From the NCBI GenBank assembly GCA_022497155.1, contig MU385748.1:433046-497045 (forward strand): 64,000 nt of DNA, in the 5' to 3' direction. Below the pieces are notes generated by a model. The model was not told where the DNA came from. It saw only the letters and a program-made list of their open reading frames with translations, and did not search any database. Source of the DNA: Whalleya microplaca. Its lineage: Eukaryota; Ascomycota; Sordariomycetes; Xylariales; Xylariaceae. Of the stretch, positions 1 to 10,517 are shown piece by piece. The translations under genes and the position numbers were made by a program. Numbering within the stretch: position 1 is the first letter of the stretch; every line of letters starts with the position of its first letter.

Positions 1-385
1 TCCGCCGCCTCTTACTAAACATCGAGGCCAGCACTGAGGCCAGGTCAATTATTCTGCCGCCTTATCGCACAACACACGGCCAAAAGGAGACGCGATAGCC
101 TCAACCCCCTATATTCCCTTGATGCGATACCGCGGACTGTGATCTCTCAATGACGGTATCAATCGCTACCGCCGATCATACTTGCCGAATAAACACCGGC
201 CGGTGCGGCTGTCGCTGCGCCTAAGCTAGCCGCGTCGCAATTGGCACCCTTCAAGGATCCCCCGATACTACAGCTATGCTTTATAAGCTACTCAGGAGCT
301 AGTATCGGTTTGCGGCTCAAATTAACCTTGGTTATATGTCTGGCCTATGAGGGCGCAAGTCGTACGTCGCATCTATTATTGATAG
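1..385. other. upstream region of the multicopper oxidase gene
   Basis: No coding frame with conserved content is visible. This is presumably promoter and 5' untranslated sequence of the multicopper oxidase gene that starts at 386. No TATA box or operator could be assigned with confidence. Confidence 0.4.
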
Positions 386-2635
386 ATGGCTACGTACCCC
401 CCTATACAACCCCTATCGCCGACGGAGCATCATCAGAAGCGGATAGAAGCTTCGTTACATGGGAACGAAGACGGTCGAAGCCGAAGCCTTGGTGTTGCTG
501 ATGGTGAGGATGATGCTGCTGATGAGAGCAGACGTCTGCTTGGGGCTGGGCATGGCGATGTTGAAGGGATGAGCAGGGAGGGAGTCCAGAAGCGTTGCCA
601 ATCATGGTGGCCGCTTGCGGCATTTATCCTCGCTTGTGTCGGTACAACCTTCGTCCTCGCATGGCTGGCACTATCCCTGAAGGTCGATCAGCCCTCGGAC
701 CCGACCAAGTCAGCTCTAGAAGCGGCTCTAGACACACCTCTCCGGCTTCGGGACGAGGACTACGTTCTCGACCCTGACTGGGATTTTGGAGCTCCTAGCC
801 AGACACGTTCCTATGATTGGGTTATCGTGGATAAGGAAGGCGACCCTGACGGCATCTACAAGCCAATGATGACGATCAACGGTCAGTTTCCCGGTCCATT
901 AATAGAGGTCAACGAGGGCGATACGATCGAGGTCAATGTACGGAACTTTGCTTCCAACGCCACAGCTTTACATTGGCACGGTATATTTCAGAACGGCACA
1001 AACTGGATGGATGGGGCTGCGGGTGTAACTCAATGTCCCATTGCCCCCGGGAGATCGTACCAATACAAGTTCAATATCACTGATCAAGCTGGTACATGTA
1101 AGTCATCTGCCACTTGACAATGAATCCCCCAATCACTGGTCCCATGTTATATCTTGACAAGTCACTCAACTCACCGCTTCTTAGATTTCTACCACGGTCA
1201 TCAGGGGGTCCAGGCGCTCGATGGGCTCGTAGGGCCACTCGTAGTCCATAGTCGAGATGAAGCCATGCATCGGCCGATCCCCTATTTGTCGGACAGAGTG
1301 GTTCTGCTCCAGGACTGGTATTACGATCCAAGTGGACTCATGCGAGACGTTTTATCTCCGGGCGTCGAAGATGCGCCGATACCCAATACGGCGTTGATTA
1401 ACGGGGTGAACCAGGCTGACTGCTCGAACCACCCTGGCAGGCGGTGTTCAGACGTCGCAAAGTCTTACCCGAGGTTGGACCTAGCTCCTAACGGAGCTCA
1501 TAGGCTACGGTTTATCAATGTCGGGGGCTTTGCCTGGTTCCAGGTGGCGGTAGATGAGCATAATTCTATGTCCATAATCGAGGTAGATGGGACCAGGGTT
1601 GAGCCAACAGCTCAGTCCTCCTTGGTCATTGCACCGGGCCAGCGGTACAGTGCCATCTTGACAACAGATAAGCTCAACCAAGAAGCATTCTGGCTTCGTG
1701 CTCAGATGATAACCGCCTGCTTTGCCGACCAAACTCTCCCTGAAAATGGCATTGACGAGGCAAAGGCTGTTGTTCGCTACACGACCCCTAACAAAAAGAG
1801 GCATGGTGGTCATGGTGATAAAGATGATAACGACCATCAATCCCTGCCCTTGCCCACGACAACTTCAGAGCTCAAGTACCTTTCGACATGCAAGGACATG
1901 AGCTCCACGACCTCATTCTCTCCCTCTCCCCCACAGCTAGCCCCAGCACACGCTGACCACTCATGGTACCTCCGCGTGAACCTCGCCATCGGCGACTGGC
2001 GCCTCCAGCGCGGCGTCATGAACGCCTCCTCGCTGCGCCCGAGCCTGAAATTGCCCACCCTCCACCGCGTCCTCGACGGCCTCTCGCACGCCAACGAGTC
2101 CTTCGTCCAAGAAGGCGTCAACGACGCCGCCTTCGACCCGATCTCCGAGCTCGTGATCTCCCACAACACCCTCGAGACCGTCGACATCATCCTGCAGAAC
2201 ATGGACGAGAACAGCCACCCCTTCCACCTGCACGGCACGCAGATGTGGGTGCTCGGCGCCGGCCACGGGTACTTCCCGGGCTACGAGGCCCTGGGCTTGC
2301 AGCCCGAGGGCAGGGGGCTTCTTGATCCCGCGGACGCGAGCGTCGTTGCTAATCCCCTGAAGAGAGACACGATCACGGCTGAGGGCTTCGGCTGGGTGTT
2401 ATTAAGGTTCGTGGCAAACAACCCGGGGGTCTGGCTCTTCCATTGCCATGTCATATGGCATTCGGAGGCCGGAATGGGCATGCTGTTTCTGTCGCGGACG
2501 GATGTAATGAAGGGCTGGGTGCTCCCTGCTGAGGCGAGGCGGCTGTGCGAGCCCCCTGAGGAAGAGCTGAGGAAGGGGGCACCGCCTAGGGATGAGGTCT
2601 TCTTTGGTTTCGATGGTGATGATGATGGAGAATAA
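386..2635 (+). CDS. multicopper oxidase (laccase-like) with N-terminal membrane anchor
   Basis: Two exons, 386-1097 and 1185-2635, joined across an 87-nt intron (GTAAGT donor, TTAG acceptor) give about 720 residues. All four copper-ligand motifs are visible: HWHG at about 196-199 followed by TQCPI, HGH at 241-243, HPFHLH at 582-587, and HCHVIWH around Cys658. The residue ten after Cys658 is Met, the axial T1 copper position, which in this family usually goes with low redox potential. A hydrophobic stretch at about 74-98 sits behind a polar head of 70 residues, so this looks like a type II signal anchor rather than a cleaved signal peptide. The catalytic part would face the lumen or cell exterior and oxidise phenols or metal ions with reduction of O2 to water. 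Splicing restores the second copper motif, which supports the model. No iron permease gene is adjacent, so a Fet3-type ferroxidase role has no support from context; the substrate is unknown. Confidence 0.93.
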
Positions 2636-4390
2636 AAGATGCAGTAAGTTTTCTATATTATTTACGTGTTGGATTTCCATAGAAAAAGTACTTCCGTGCC
2701 AACGGGGAATATACTTGTTATTATGTTTACATAGAAATTAGCTACTATGAGTTATACTATACTTAGAGGGGCCTTTGGCCCTGAGCCACGAAAACATAAT
2801 GTTAGTATTTCAACTTCCTTGTTCTTGGTGCTGGCGATAGCCTTCTATGTCAATACGATGAAAAATATGTATGATGTTCAAAAGATAGCAATAGGTAAAT
2901 CTCCATTAAAGCCTGAATATCTACAGAATATACTCCCAATCCCTCATTTCTATCTTGCGAGATCTCGTAATATGAGTATACGAGCAAATAATCCAATACA
3001 GAGCTCCTGGAAGCTCCAGATTATAGACACCCTAAACTTCATTCTGTTAAGGTCATAATTTCGAGTTCAAATCCTCATCTCTAAATATTTTTGTCTCTGT
3101 ATTTTATGTCTTTAAAGAATAGTCGTAGCTTGAGAAGGATACCTACTTATTGTAAGATTACCATAAACTGCACTCAAGATGTTGCAATAATAGCAATATC
3201 CTTGCTACGGTCTGCCAAACATTGCGTACACATATCAACAAATATCGCATCTATATACTAAATATAGCCAGCTGACTTAAAAAGAACAATCTAAATCCTA
3301 TTGATGCTATTCCCACTCATTTAGTAAGACGCAACTGACTAGCTCATCCGTTCGAGCCATTTGCATATCATTCTACCTCGGTTATCAGTTGCATCCCTCT
3401 TGACTCTATCAAATCCAAATATCTTCATCTCCTCAATTAGCAGAGTTGAGAATAGAAAATTGGAAATAGTTTAGATAGTAACTCTTGTATCATACTATGA
3501 TATTACCATATCACAGCAGTGATCAGCATACGCCCTCTTACTAGAATTAACAAATTTAGATGAGAATATCACAACACGGAACACTCTGATCTGAATATTT
3601 CCAGAAATCCAGCATGGCAATACGATTATAAGTGGCCTGCTGACTGTGACTGACAACCTAACTCATAGATGCGGTCTGACCGGCCATGTCGCCATGAAGC
3701 CCACAGCGATGAAAATATGTTGCTACATAAAGATTGCATATTCCGACTCATCAATCACTTCTCTACGCATTTCCAACTTCATTAAAACTGGGTTTATTTC
3801 ATTTGGGGGCACTCCCGTGATGGCGATATAATTGGGAAGGTCACCAATGAAACCACATCAGGAGTACCTATGGAGATTAGGTAGGTATATGAGATGTATA
3901 CGGAAATGTGTCAATAAAAGGAATGACACGTTATCCAGGGTCTGTTATTTTTGCAAGAGCATCATATTCAGATTCAACTACTCAATCTGCTATATAAAAC
4001 TGCATGAAACTGGAGTTTTATTTTCTGTGATGAACCGGACGGTGCTCCACGGTGATTATCATTTCGTCTTCATAGGCTCTTTATCACCCTTCTTGAATAT
4101 GCTGGCCCACGACATGACCAGAGCCCACCTTGCCTACGAAGGTCTTTGTTCTTTTGAGATCAGGAGCACGTGAGAAGTAAAGCCCAATAGTTCAGATAAT
4201 GAACGCATGCAAACATGTGGACGAGGCATGTTGAACCTGGCTCCTCGTTTCACCAACTTGCCTACCCATTCGTCAGGAGTCGTCTAGTACCTTCATTGAT
4301 GACATATCCCATCGTGATTCATTGCAAGGCCATCACGGCAAATGGCAATAGCCATACCATCATTGTTTTAAGCAATAATGATTGTCATGT
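2636..4390. other. intergenic, between convergent genes
   Basis: This is the 3' side of both the oxidase gene and the glutaredoxin gene. Open frames here are short and lack recognisable motifs. The sequence is moderately AT-rich. A tRNA-like T-arm near 3050-3085 does not fold into a full tRNA. No gene is supported. Confidence 0.5.
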
Positions 4391-5221
4391 TCATGCAGCA
4401 GCCTCACCCTCCTTGGCTACACTATGTGCAGTCAAGAAGTCGGAGTTGTTCTCCAGCTCCTCTTTCACCTGTGAAACGATTAGTGATTTATTTAGGTGTG
4501 ACAACATGACTAAGCAACTTACAATATCCAGACCACCCACCAACTCACCATCTACCCATAACTGTGGATAGGTCGGCCACTCCGCGAACTCCTTCAGACC
4601 TTGCCGTACCTCATCGTCTGCCAGGATGTTGAAGAAGCCGTACTTAACACTGCGCTCTCGCAAAAGGGCCACCAACTGTCGTGAAAATCCACACTGCGGT
4701 GCACTGGGCGTGCCTTTCATAAACAACATGACTGGTGCCGCTTTGACGAGTTCTCCTAGTCTCTTGAACAGCTCCTCCTTCGCCTTCGCCGGGTCTGCCA
4801 CCGACTCCACCTCAGCCACCACCGGGGGCTTCTCGGTCGCAGTGCCGTTTGTCGTGGGCGCAACACTAGCGCCGGCCTTCTTCGCATGTGTCTCGATCGC
4901 TGTCCGCACCTTGACGGCGCTGCTTCCGCTGACGGTCTCGAGGACCTGGTCGTTTCTTTGGAGGACGAGGTAGGGCACGGCCGTGACATCGTATGTCTCC
5001 GAGATGTCGCTGAGCTCTTCGGCGTTGATGGAAACCCAGCTAGTGGTCGGCGGGTCGGTGGCGGGGTACTCGGATGCGAGGGTTTTCAGGACGGTGGCCA
5101 TCTGCGCGCAGGGCGCTGCCCAGGGGGCGTGGAAGGAGATGATGAGGAGGGTGGAGGAGGGGAGCGATGCGACATGGGTGCGCCAGTCGTCTTCGGTGGT
5201 GATCTCTTTGACGGTCGACAT
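4391..5221 (-). CDS. monothiol glutaredoxin, Grx3/Grx4 type (thioredoxin-like plus CGFS domain)
   Basis: Exons 5221-4523 and 4468-4391 give 258 residues, close to yeast Grx3/4. The N-terminal thioredoxin-like domain has a WAAPC site (residues 34-38) with a single cysteine. A linker rich in Ala, Thr and Val leads to a monothiol glutaredoxin domain with CGFS at 177-180. The glutathione-contact segments WPTYPQL and GGLDI are also present. Proteins of this class bind a bridging [2Fe-2S] cluster with glutathione and act in cytosolic and nuclear iron sensing and iron distribution. I chose the ATG at 5221 because it begins the conserved thioredoxin-like fold; an upstream in-frame codon would add only 12 unlike residues. 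The intron 4469-4522 is 54 nt, a multiple of three with no stop, so unspliced message would encode an 18-residue insertion right after GGLDI. The gene is divergent from the mitochondrial-type gene at 5667. Confidence 0.95.
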   Translation of the reverse strand: MSTVKEITTEDDWRTHVASLPSSTLLIISFHAPWAAPCAQMATVLKTLASEYPATDPPTTSWVSINAEELSDISETYDVTAVPYLVLQRNDQVLETVSGSSAVKVRTAIETHAKKAGASVAPTTNGTATEKPPVVAEVESVADPAKAKEELFKRLGELVKAAPVMLFMKGTPSAPQCGFSRQLVALLRERSVKYGFFNILADDEVRQGLKEFAEWPTYPQLWVDGELVGGLDIVSCLVMLSHLNKSLIVSQVKEELENNSDFLTAHSVAKEGEAAA

Positions 5222-5666
5222 TGTATTTGCGATACGTCGATGTACGACGAGGTGCACTATATTGTTGCAGAATATGTAGATACTTCGTGGATTCAGAAAG
5301 GTTCGGGGTGTTGTTGGTTGTCTGCTTCGACAATGGTGCCCGCACGTATTCCGTAGGTCAGTTAGGTAAAATGGACGTGAGGCCAGGGTCCAATGGAGGG
5401 GCAGTTGATTACCTTTCCCTTATCGACCGGCTCGTAGAAACATCGGCAAGATATTGCGTCATTCGAGGTGGAAGATTCAGGAATATCACGTGATTGGGTC
5501 CCTGTGCTTCGTACATATCCCATCAGATGTCCTTACTTGAGCATCTGTGGGGCTTGAGCCACAACTCTCTTGATGAATACCTACGCATACCTACATGTAT
5601 CTAGGCGAGGTTCTGTGTGGCTTGGTTCTACCTCACCTGTAATTCAAGAGCACTCATAACCTGTGT
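5222..5666. promoter_or_regulatory. divergent promoter with TCACGTGA and inverted CCAAT
   Basis: This 445-bp region lies between the divergently transcribed glutaredoxin gene and the mitochondrial-type gene. At 5486-5493 it contains the palindrome TCACGTGA, directly followed by ATTGG, which is CCAAT on the other strand. Such E-box and CCAAT sites bind bHLH factors of the Cbf1 kind and the HAP/CBC complex in fungi, respectively. A role in iron or respiratory regulation is inference from the motif pair and the iron-linked gene next to it. Confidence 0.45.
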
Positions 5667-7283
5667 ATGGTCAAAACCACAGGAAATGTTATGAGATCTC
5701 GTATAGTCAACCGTGGTCTTCTGGCCAACTTCCAGGGGCTCTACAAGAGACGCTTTGCAAGTCAATCTCATGTTTCTGAGAAGCTCAGCCTCATCCTGGC
5801 ACCTGAGACAACAAAAGTGAGTCTAATCGAGCAGTCCTTGAGTACTCATATATTGATAATTGTAGGAAAGCGTCACAGAGAGACTAGACCAGCACCTTGG
5901 AACTGCATCCAAAAATCTCCGTTTGGAAGAAGTGAAGGGTGCAAATCATGGCGCCGCCATAGTGGCCTCTCAGCAGTTTACAACATGGCTGGATGATGAT
6001 GCCTTCATGTCGAGCTTGCTCAAAACTCTCTTCAAATCAACCGCCAACGGCCAGTCCCAACCTCAGGACATAGACGTACTGACCGCGGTAACGAATAGTA
6101 TTGCCCCAAAGCGTCTCCTTGGTGAGCCTCAGACGGGCTTCTCAATTCTTTATGGCTCAGCGGCAAGAATCCTGCCAGAACTGTGGAATCGCGACACCTT
6201 TGGATCAAATGTCGACCAAGATAGAGCGTCTTCCATCTCCTTTCTATCAGGCCCTCTAAGCGGGGACACTAGGCCACTGGAGATCACATTGCCGCTAGCA
6301 AATACAATCTTTCATAATGGCAGGACTTCTACGTTGTTTGCGAGCAGATGGCAGCGGGGCGCTGATAGATCCCTCACACTTACGAAGATGGATGAAAAGC
6401 ATTCGCAGACAATATTGCCCGGCCGTGCCTCATCGCACCATACAAGCTCACTTCTTCCGTTGCTGCCATTGACGCCCCCTCGAAAGGTTGTTGCTGGTCT
6501 AGGTAACATTGTTCGACAGGTCGAGGTCGACGGTTCTCCAACGCCGGCATCAAAAGAGTTAGAGATTCTGATACCTGAAGTTCTCGATGCAAGATCAAAC
6601 CAACACGGGGAATCTTCACCTGGACCTATCGGAGTATGGTGTTGGGTTGTACCACCTCATGTTGTAGAGGCACAAGGCCTTCGTGACCTCAAAGTCTTCC
6701 AAGACGGATCGTCCACATCCGAAGCAGAATTGGCCCTCTCGGCAATGGATGCATTTTCTAGGCTGCTATCTTCCGGATGCCGATTACATAAGATCCGTAG
6801 GTGACCTTTGTGTGTCGATGGTTTGGTTAAGCTAACAGTTCTTTAGTCAGTGGGGGAGGAGGCTGGGGCGCGAAGCAGGGGTTGCTCTCTCTAGACCCTG
6901 AGACTATCTACAAGTATCCGGACGAAGAGAGCCTTGATATGTTCATTAGATCATTCAATGAGCCTGACAACAGTGAGATATCTGAGAGTTTAATAACTCC
7001 CGGTTCGTATGTGATATTCTGCATTGAACCGCATTGGACATCCAAAGACGTCGAAGCGAGTCAGATGTTGGGGCCAGTAACAGCTATTGGTGTTGACCCG
7101 AATAAAGAGATAGAGCTATATTCTAACAGTGTACCGGGTGTTGTCGAGATAGTAGATGGTCACTTTGGTGCATTCTCAACGGCAGGCTTGTTCTTGAAGG
7201 CTCAAGAGTCGGCTAGCATCATCACCACACCGCAACCCTTCACTACCAAAGTCGATGCTTCTCGAGCCTGTTTCCTGATATGA
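5667..7283 (+). CDS. conserved protein of unknown function, probable mitochondrial
   Basis: Three exons, 5667-5816, 5866-6796 and 6847-7283, give about 505 residues. The introns are 49 and 50 nt; the second has a CTAAC branch site. The N-terminus is rich in Arg and hydroxylated residues and lacks acidic residues until about position 38 (it contains RRFASQ), which suggests a mitochondrial targeting peptide; a second Met at 5691 would also keep it. The only striking motif is SGGGGWG at about 362-368, followed by a LLSLDP segment. It straddles the second splice junction, and the frame is kept only with the GTAGGT donor at 6797. I do not recognise the family with certainty and assign no reaction. 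Codon pattern and splice sites argue for a functional gene. It is divergent from the glutaredoxin gene and shares its promoter region. Confidence 0.75.
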
Positions 7284-8453
7284 TAAATCGATTTAAAGTC
7301 AAGACAAGGTCTCGAATTAGAGTAGGCCGAAGGATGCAGAGGACGTTTTATGCTCGAGTCTGACTCGTGCAAGAGGCTACCGTACTATACAAGTTGTATA
7401 TTGAGAACACTGTCCTTGATGGCATTCAAAGCTAGCGCATGCAAGAGTTCATACAACGAATAGATTTGCAGTTCACCATACGTAGCAGATTTGTTCATAT
7501 AACAATTACAGAAGTACCGGTATAGGTATTCTGTACGGAACTGTACGGAATACAAGTAGTTCGCGATATAGCACCGTATAAACAAAACATATTGGTACTG
7601 TCAACGCTAGAACGAAAAGTACACAGCAGCGCTTATCAGCGATAACGGCCACGAGTCCTATGTAGCTGCTGATAGTGGGGTCTAACCCCCTGTGCTGACA
7701 CTCCCCCACCCTTACCATCCCACCCTTACCATCCCACCCTTACCATCCCACCCTACCCTCTACAAATAACCATCAGCCAAGGGGAGATCCCCTACATAAG
7801 TACACATACAGTAGACATCCTAGGTTAGACGTTCGTTTATAACCGCTGTTTATTGTACATAGCATGTATTCTGTGATGTTCAGCCGCCGATGCCGACCGG
7901 AAAACGACATATGCAGATAAGTAATAAAACAGCGGCGACACTTCCGGAATTGGCTGTGATATCGCCTATCTGATTATCGTCCCGAACGGCACAATGAATA
8001 CGATCTGGGAAGATTCTTCGATGCCTCTACCTTACCTAGCCCTCCGCAGCACAACACCAGGTAGTTGGTTTCAACTCGTGATGCTTAATAACTAAAAACG
8101 CAGTGATCAAGATGCAGTACAACGCCACCAAGCTTAACCTATGGTCATCTGCATCTAGCTCACGGCCCAGGTGTAATGAAGGCCAGGGACGCCGCATGTT
8201 CAACGTCTCCGAGGCTACGCCTGTGCTACGGAAGATGTAAGTCGTGTTCGCTGCGGTAAGGTAAAGCTCAACAACACCTTGCATCACCCAAGCGTGCAAT
8301 CAACCTTGTATAACCAACATTGTCAGACACTAGAAGATCCAAACTCCCGTTTGAATCATATAATTCGAGTTGCCATTGACAAATGAGCAGGATTTTCCTG
8401 TTACGCTACCATAGATGAGTAACATGCTAGTAATCTTGATCCAGAGGCATCGT
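7284..8453. other. intergenic region
   Basis: Apart from the 14-bp tandem repeat at 7705-7757, nothing is recognised. Short open frames lack conserved motifs. It lies at the 3' side of both neighbouring genes. Confidence 0.5.
7705..7757. repeat. short tandem repeat, 14-bp unit
   Basis: Three full copies and one partial copy of CCCACCCTTACCAT stand head to tail. It is a minisatellite-like tract in intergenic DNA and has no visible link to a gene. Confidence 0.85.
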
Positions 8454-9692
8454 CTAGGTAGGGGTATCGTCTAAATACGGTCTAAATGAATTTTCAAACG
8501 CTCGCATCACAGCAGAGCTGACGACCGGATATGACATAATTCTATCGTGGAGCCCGTATTTCATGATCTCCTCCCTAATAACCCCTTGCTTCGTCCGTCG
8601 TTCGACCACCCAACCGCGCTCCCGCCGCAGCGATCTCGCTGCCGCCTTCTCGCGCTCTAACTCATCAAATCCGATGCCGTCAGGCAGCGTTGCATTAGCG
8701 GCGTGCCAGAAGAGCTGCTCGCTATGGGACCACGGAATGTCATAATCGTCCTCGGCATGGATGATAGTGACGTGGTACTTCGGCGCGGCTGCAGGTAACT
8801 TCTCACAGCTGCGTACAAACTCCGCCAGTGTATCTTTGCTGGGCCACTTGCTAAGCACAAAGGTATTGAGCCAGGCCAAGAGCCGGGGAAACCGGGCAAT
8901 GAGGTCGAGAATGGGAATCGTCCCAGCGACCCGATACGTAGCAGTAAGCAGCTCGACGTCGGCGAACGGCGCCACCAGCACCATGCCGGAGAACAGCACC
9001 GGATCAGCCCTCGTCGCCATGTGCTGTGCTAGAGCTATGCTCACGGCGGTCCCGAGAGACTGCGCGAAGAGGACGATCCGCGAGGGCGGGATCCCGGCCT
9101 CCTGCATAGCCCACTCAGCCAAAGCGACCGAATCAACCAGGAGGCCTTCTTCAGAGGGGACCCCGCTGCTTGCTCCGAAACCGCGGTAGTCTATGGCCAG
9201 GACATGGGTCCTGCGAGGTGCGCCGGCGGACATGGCTCGGTAGCTGGGCGGCCGCCAGCCGGATCCCAGAGTCCCTGCGGCGCCGTGAAAATAGAGGACC
9301 AGAAGGGAAGACGGGTCGTCCCTCAGCAGCTTGAAACCCAGGCGGTCCGTGATATCAGGGACCAGGCCCGTGGGCTCCTCTATCAGCTCCTGCTCGTGCC
9401 GCCTATAGAGTTCTAGAGGTAGGATGTGCCACGCGTGCAATGTCTCTCCGTCCGGTGTGGAGAGCTTGAAGGGGGATACTTGGTTCCGGAGGAATCCCTA
9501 TTGCTCGGGCACATTAACGTCTTGAAACCATGTCAAGGTTACGCGGTTTAGATATATGACTTGGTTCTGGATCAAGGGTATCGTTAGGGAGCTGAGAAAG
9601 AGAGTGTAGAGTGCGATTGATGCCAAAAGTGCACGAATAGTTGACTTCAATGTGGCTATAAAACTTATTCGGAACATCATAGGCTGTGTCAT
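8454..9692 (-). pseudogene. ABHD12-like alpha/beta hydrolase interrupted by one TAG
   Basis: One continuous frame from ATG 9692 to the stop at 8454 would encode about 412 residues, but a TAG at 9498-9500 interrupts it after residue 64. Residues 18-46 form a membrane segment. Beyond the stop, the alpha/beta hydrolase fold is intact: an oxyanion YFHG near 133-136, a nucleophile elbow AQSLG with Ser at about 212 (Ala replaces the usual first Gly), an acidic DDYD near 315-318, and a His in GLHD at about 382. The family includes membrane-anchored lysophospholipid or monoacylglycerol lipases. The conserved-looking sequence runs without a shift on both sides of the TAG (NVPEQ before, GFLRNQ after). 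Splicing it out would need an intron of only about 45 nt that removes this segment. No in-frame ATG follows until the MSAG segment near 9233, past the oxyanion motif. It may be a recent nonsense mutation, a sequence error, or a readthrough gene. Confidence 0.8.
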
Positions 9693-10347
9693 TTGCTGCT
9701 CTTTTTCGGCGTTGATTCAGAGTGGACTGCGAATGAGCTATCGCCAGCTTCTAACCTTGAATCATGTGAATCGATTCTGAGGATTCAATTCATATGCGTG
9801 TGAATGGCGGTTCTTTAGCCATGTGTTGGTGCTGGCGTTAATGCTGCTGTTAGATGTTGGTGTTGCAAGCCAGCAATTATGTAACCATACCAACAACCCC
9901 TGAGATGCTTGCCTCTCACCATTCTACCGGAGAATAGCCGGTGGTGTATACCCCTTTCAACAGCGCAGTAGAAGTCTCTAATTAATTTACCTATTATTTT
10001 CATAAGGAAATTTCAATCTTTAAGTACACTTGATTTTGAACACTTTTTTTACGCTAGGTGATGGGCGCTTCAAGTACGAAAAGCTCACAGCTACACCGGA
10101 GACCCGTAGTTTACAGGCTGAGCTTTACCTACAAGCAAAATATATATGTATCACTTCAGCCGAAAGGCTCCCATTGGGAGATAAGTTTTCAATAGAGATA
10201 CAGTTCATTTTCCCTCAGGAATAATTGCTAAAGAATAACTAGCGGCTGAGGCCTTCAATCGCAGCATATGAGAGAAATATTGGCGGAGTGTTCCAAAGCG
10301 ATCTAATTTGAAGATCAAGCGCGAAAACAAAAACTAAAAATGTATGC
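9693..10347. other. intergenic region
   Basis: No conserved coding content is seen. It contains the presumed promoter of the hydrolase frame at its left side and the T-rich downstream region of the tRNA gene at its right end. Confidence 0.5.
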
Positions 10348-10444
10348 TGCTCAGTATGAGGATTGAACTCATGACTTTCGCATTACTTGACATTCCGTGG
10401 TGGAAATATTAGTACGACACTCTAACCAGCTGAGTTAACCGAGC
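10348..10444 (-). tRNA. tRNA-Ile (anticodon AAU) with 23-nt intron
   Basis: On the minus strand a full cloverleaf can be drawn: a 7-bp acceptor stem (GCTCGGT with ACTGAGC, one G-T), a 4-bp D stem (ACTC/GAGT), a 5-bp anticodon stem (TCGTA/TGCGA, one T-G), a 5-bp T stem (ATGAG/CTCAT) with loop TTCAATC, and discriminator A. The anticodon is AAT in loop CTAATA. The intron is 10384-10406, one base 3' of the anticodon, the usual eukaryotic site, and leaves a 74-nt mature tRNA. T-runs just downstream would terminate RNA polymerase III. It decodes AUU and, after inosine editing, AUC. Confidence 0.93.
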
Positions 10445-10517
10445 GAACAATCCGGCTGTTTAGGCCGGTCGGTTGATATTGTTCCGGTGCTGTCATCGCT
10501 ATATAACATAATTGCTA

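Noticed and set aside
2747..3058. Open frame of 103 codons with one hydrophobic stretch
   Set aside because: AT-rich, with no recognisable motif, irregular codon use and a location in 3' intergenic DNA; not enough to call a gene.
3006..3090. Possible tRNA or tRNA-derived repeat (GAGTTCAAATCCTC T-arm)
   Set aside because: The T stem pairs only if the loop has 8 nt, and no acceptor or anticodon stem can be formed with upstream sequence.
9456..9500. Intron that could remove the TAG of the hydrolase frame
   Set aside because: The only GT/AG pair nearby spans about 45 nt, would delete conserved-looking sequence before the TAG, and has no branch site.
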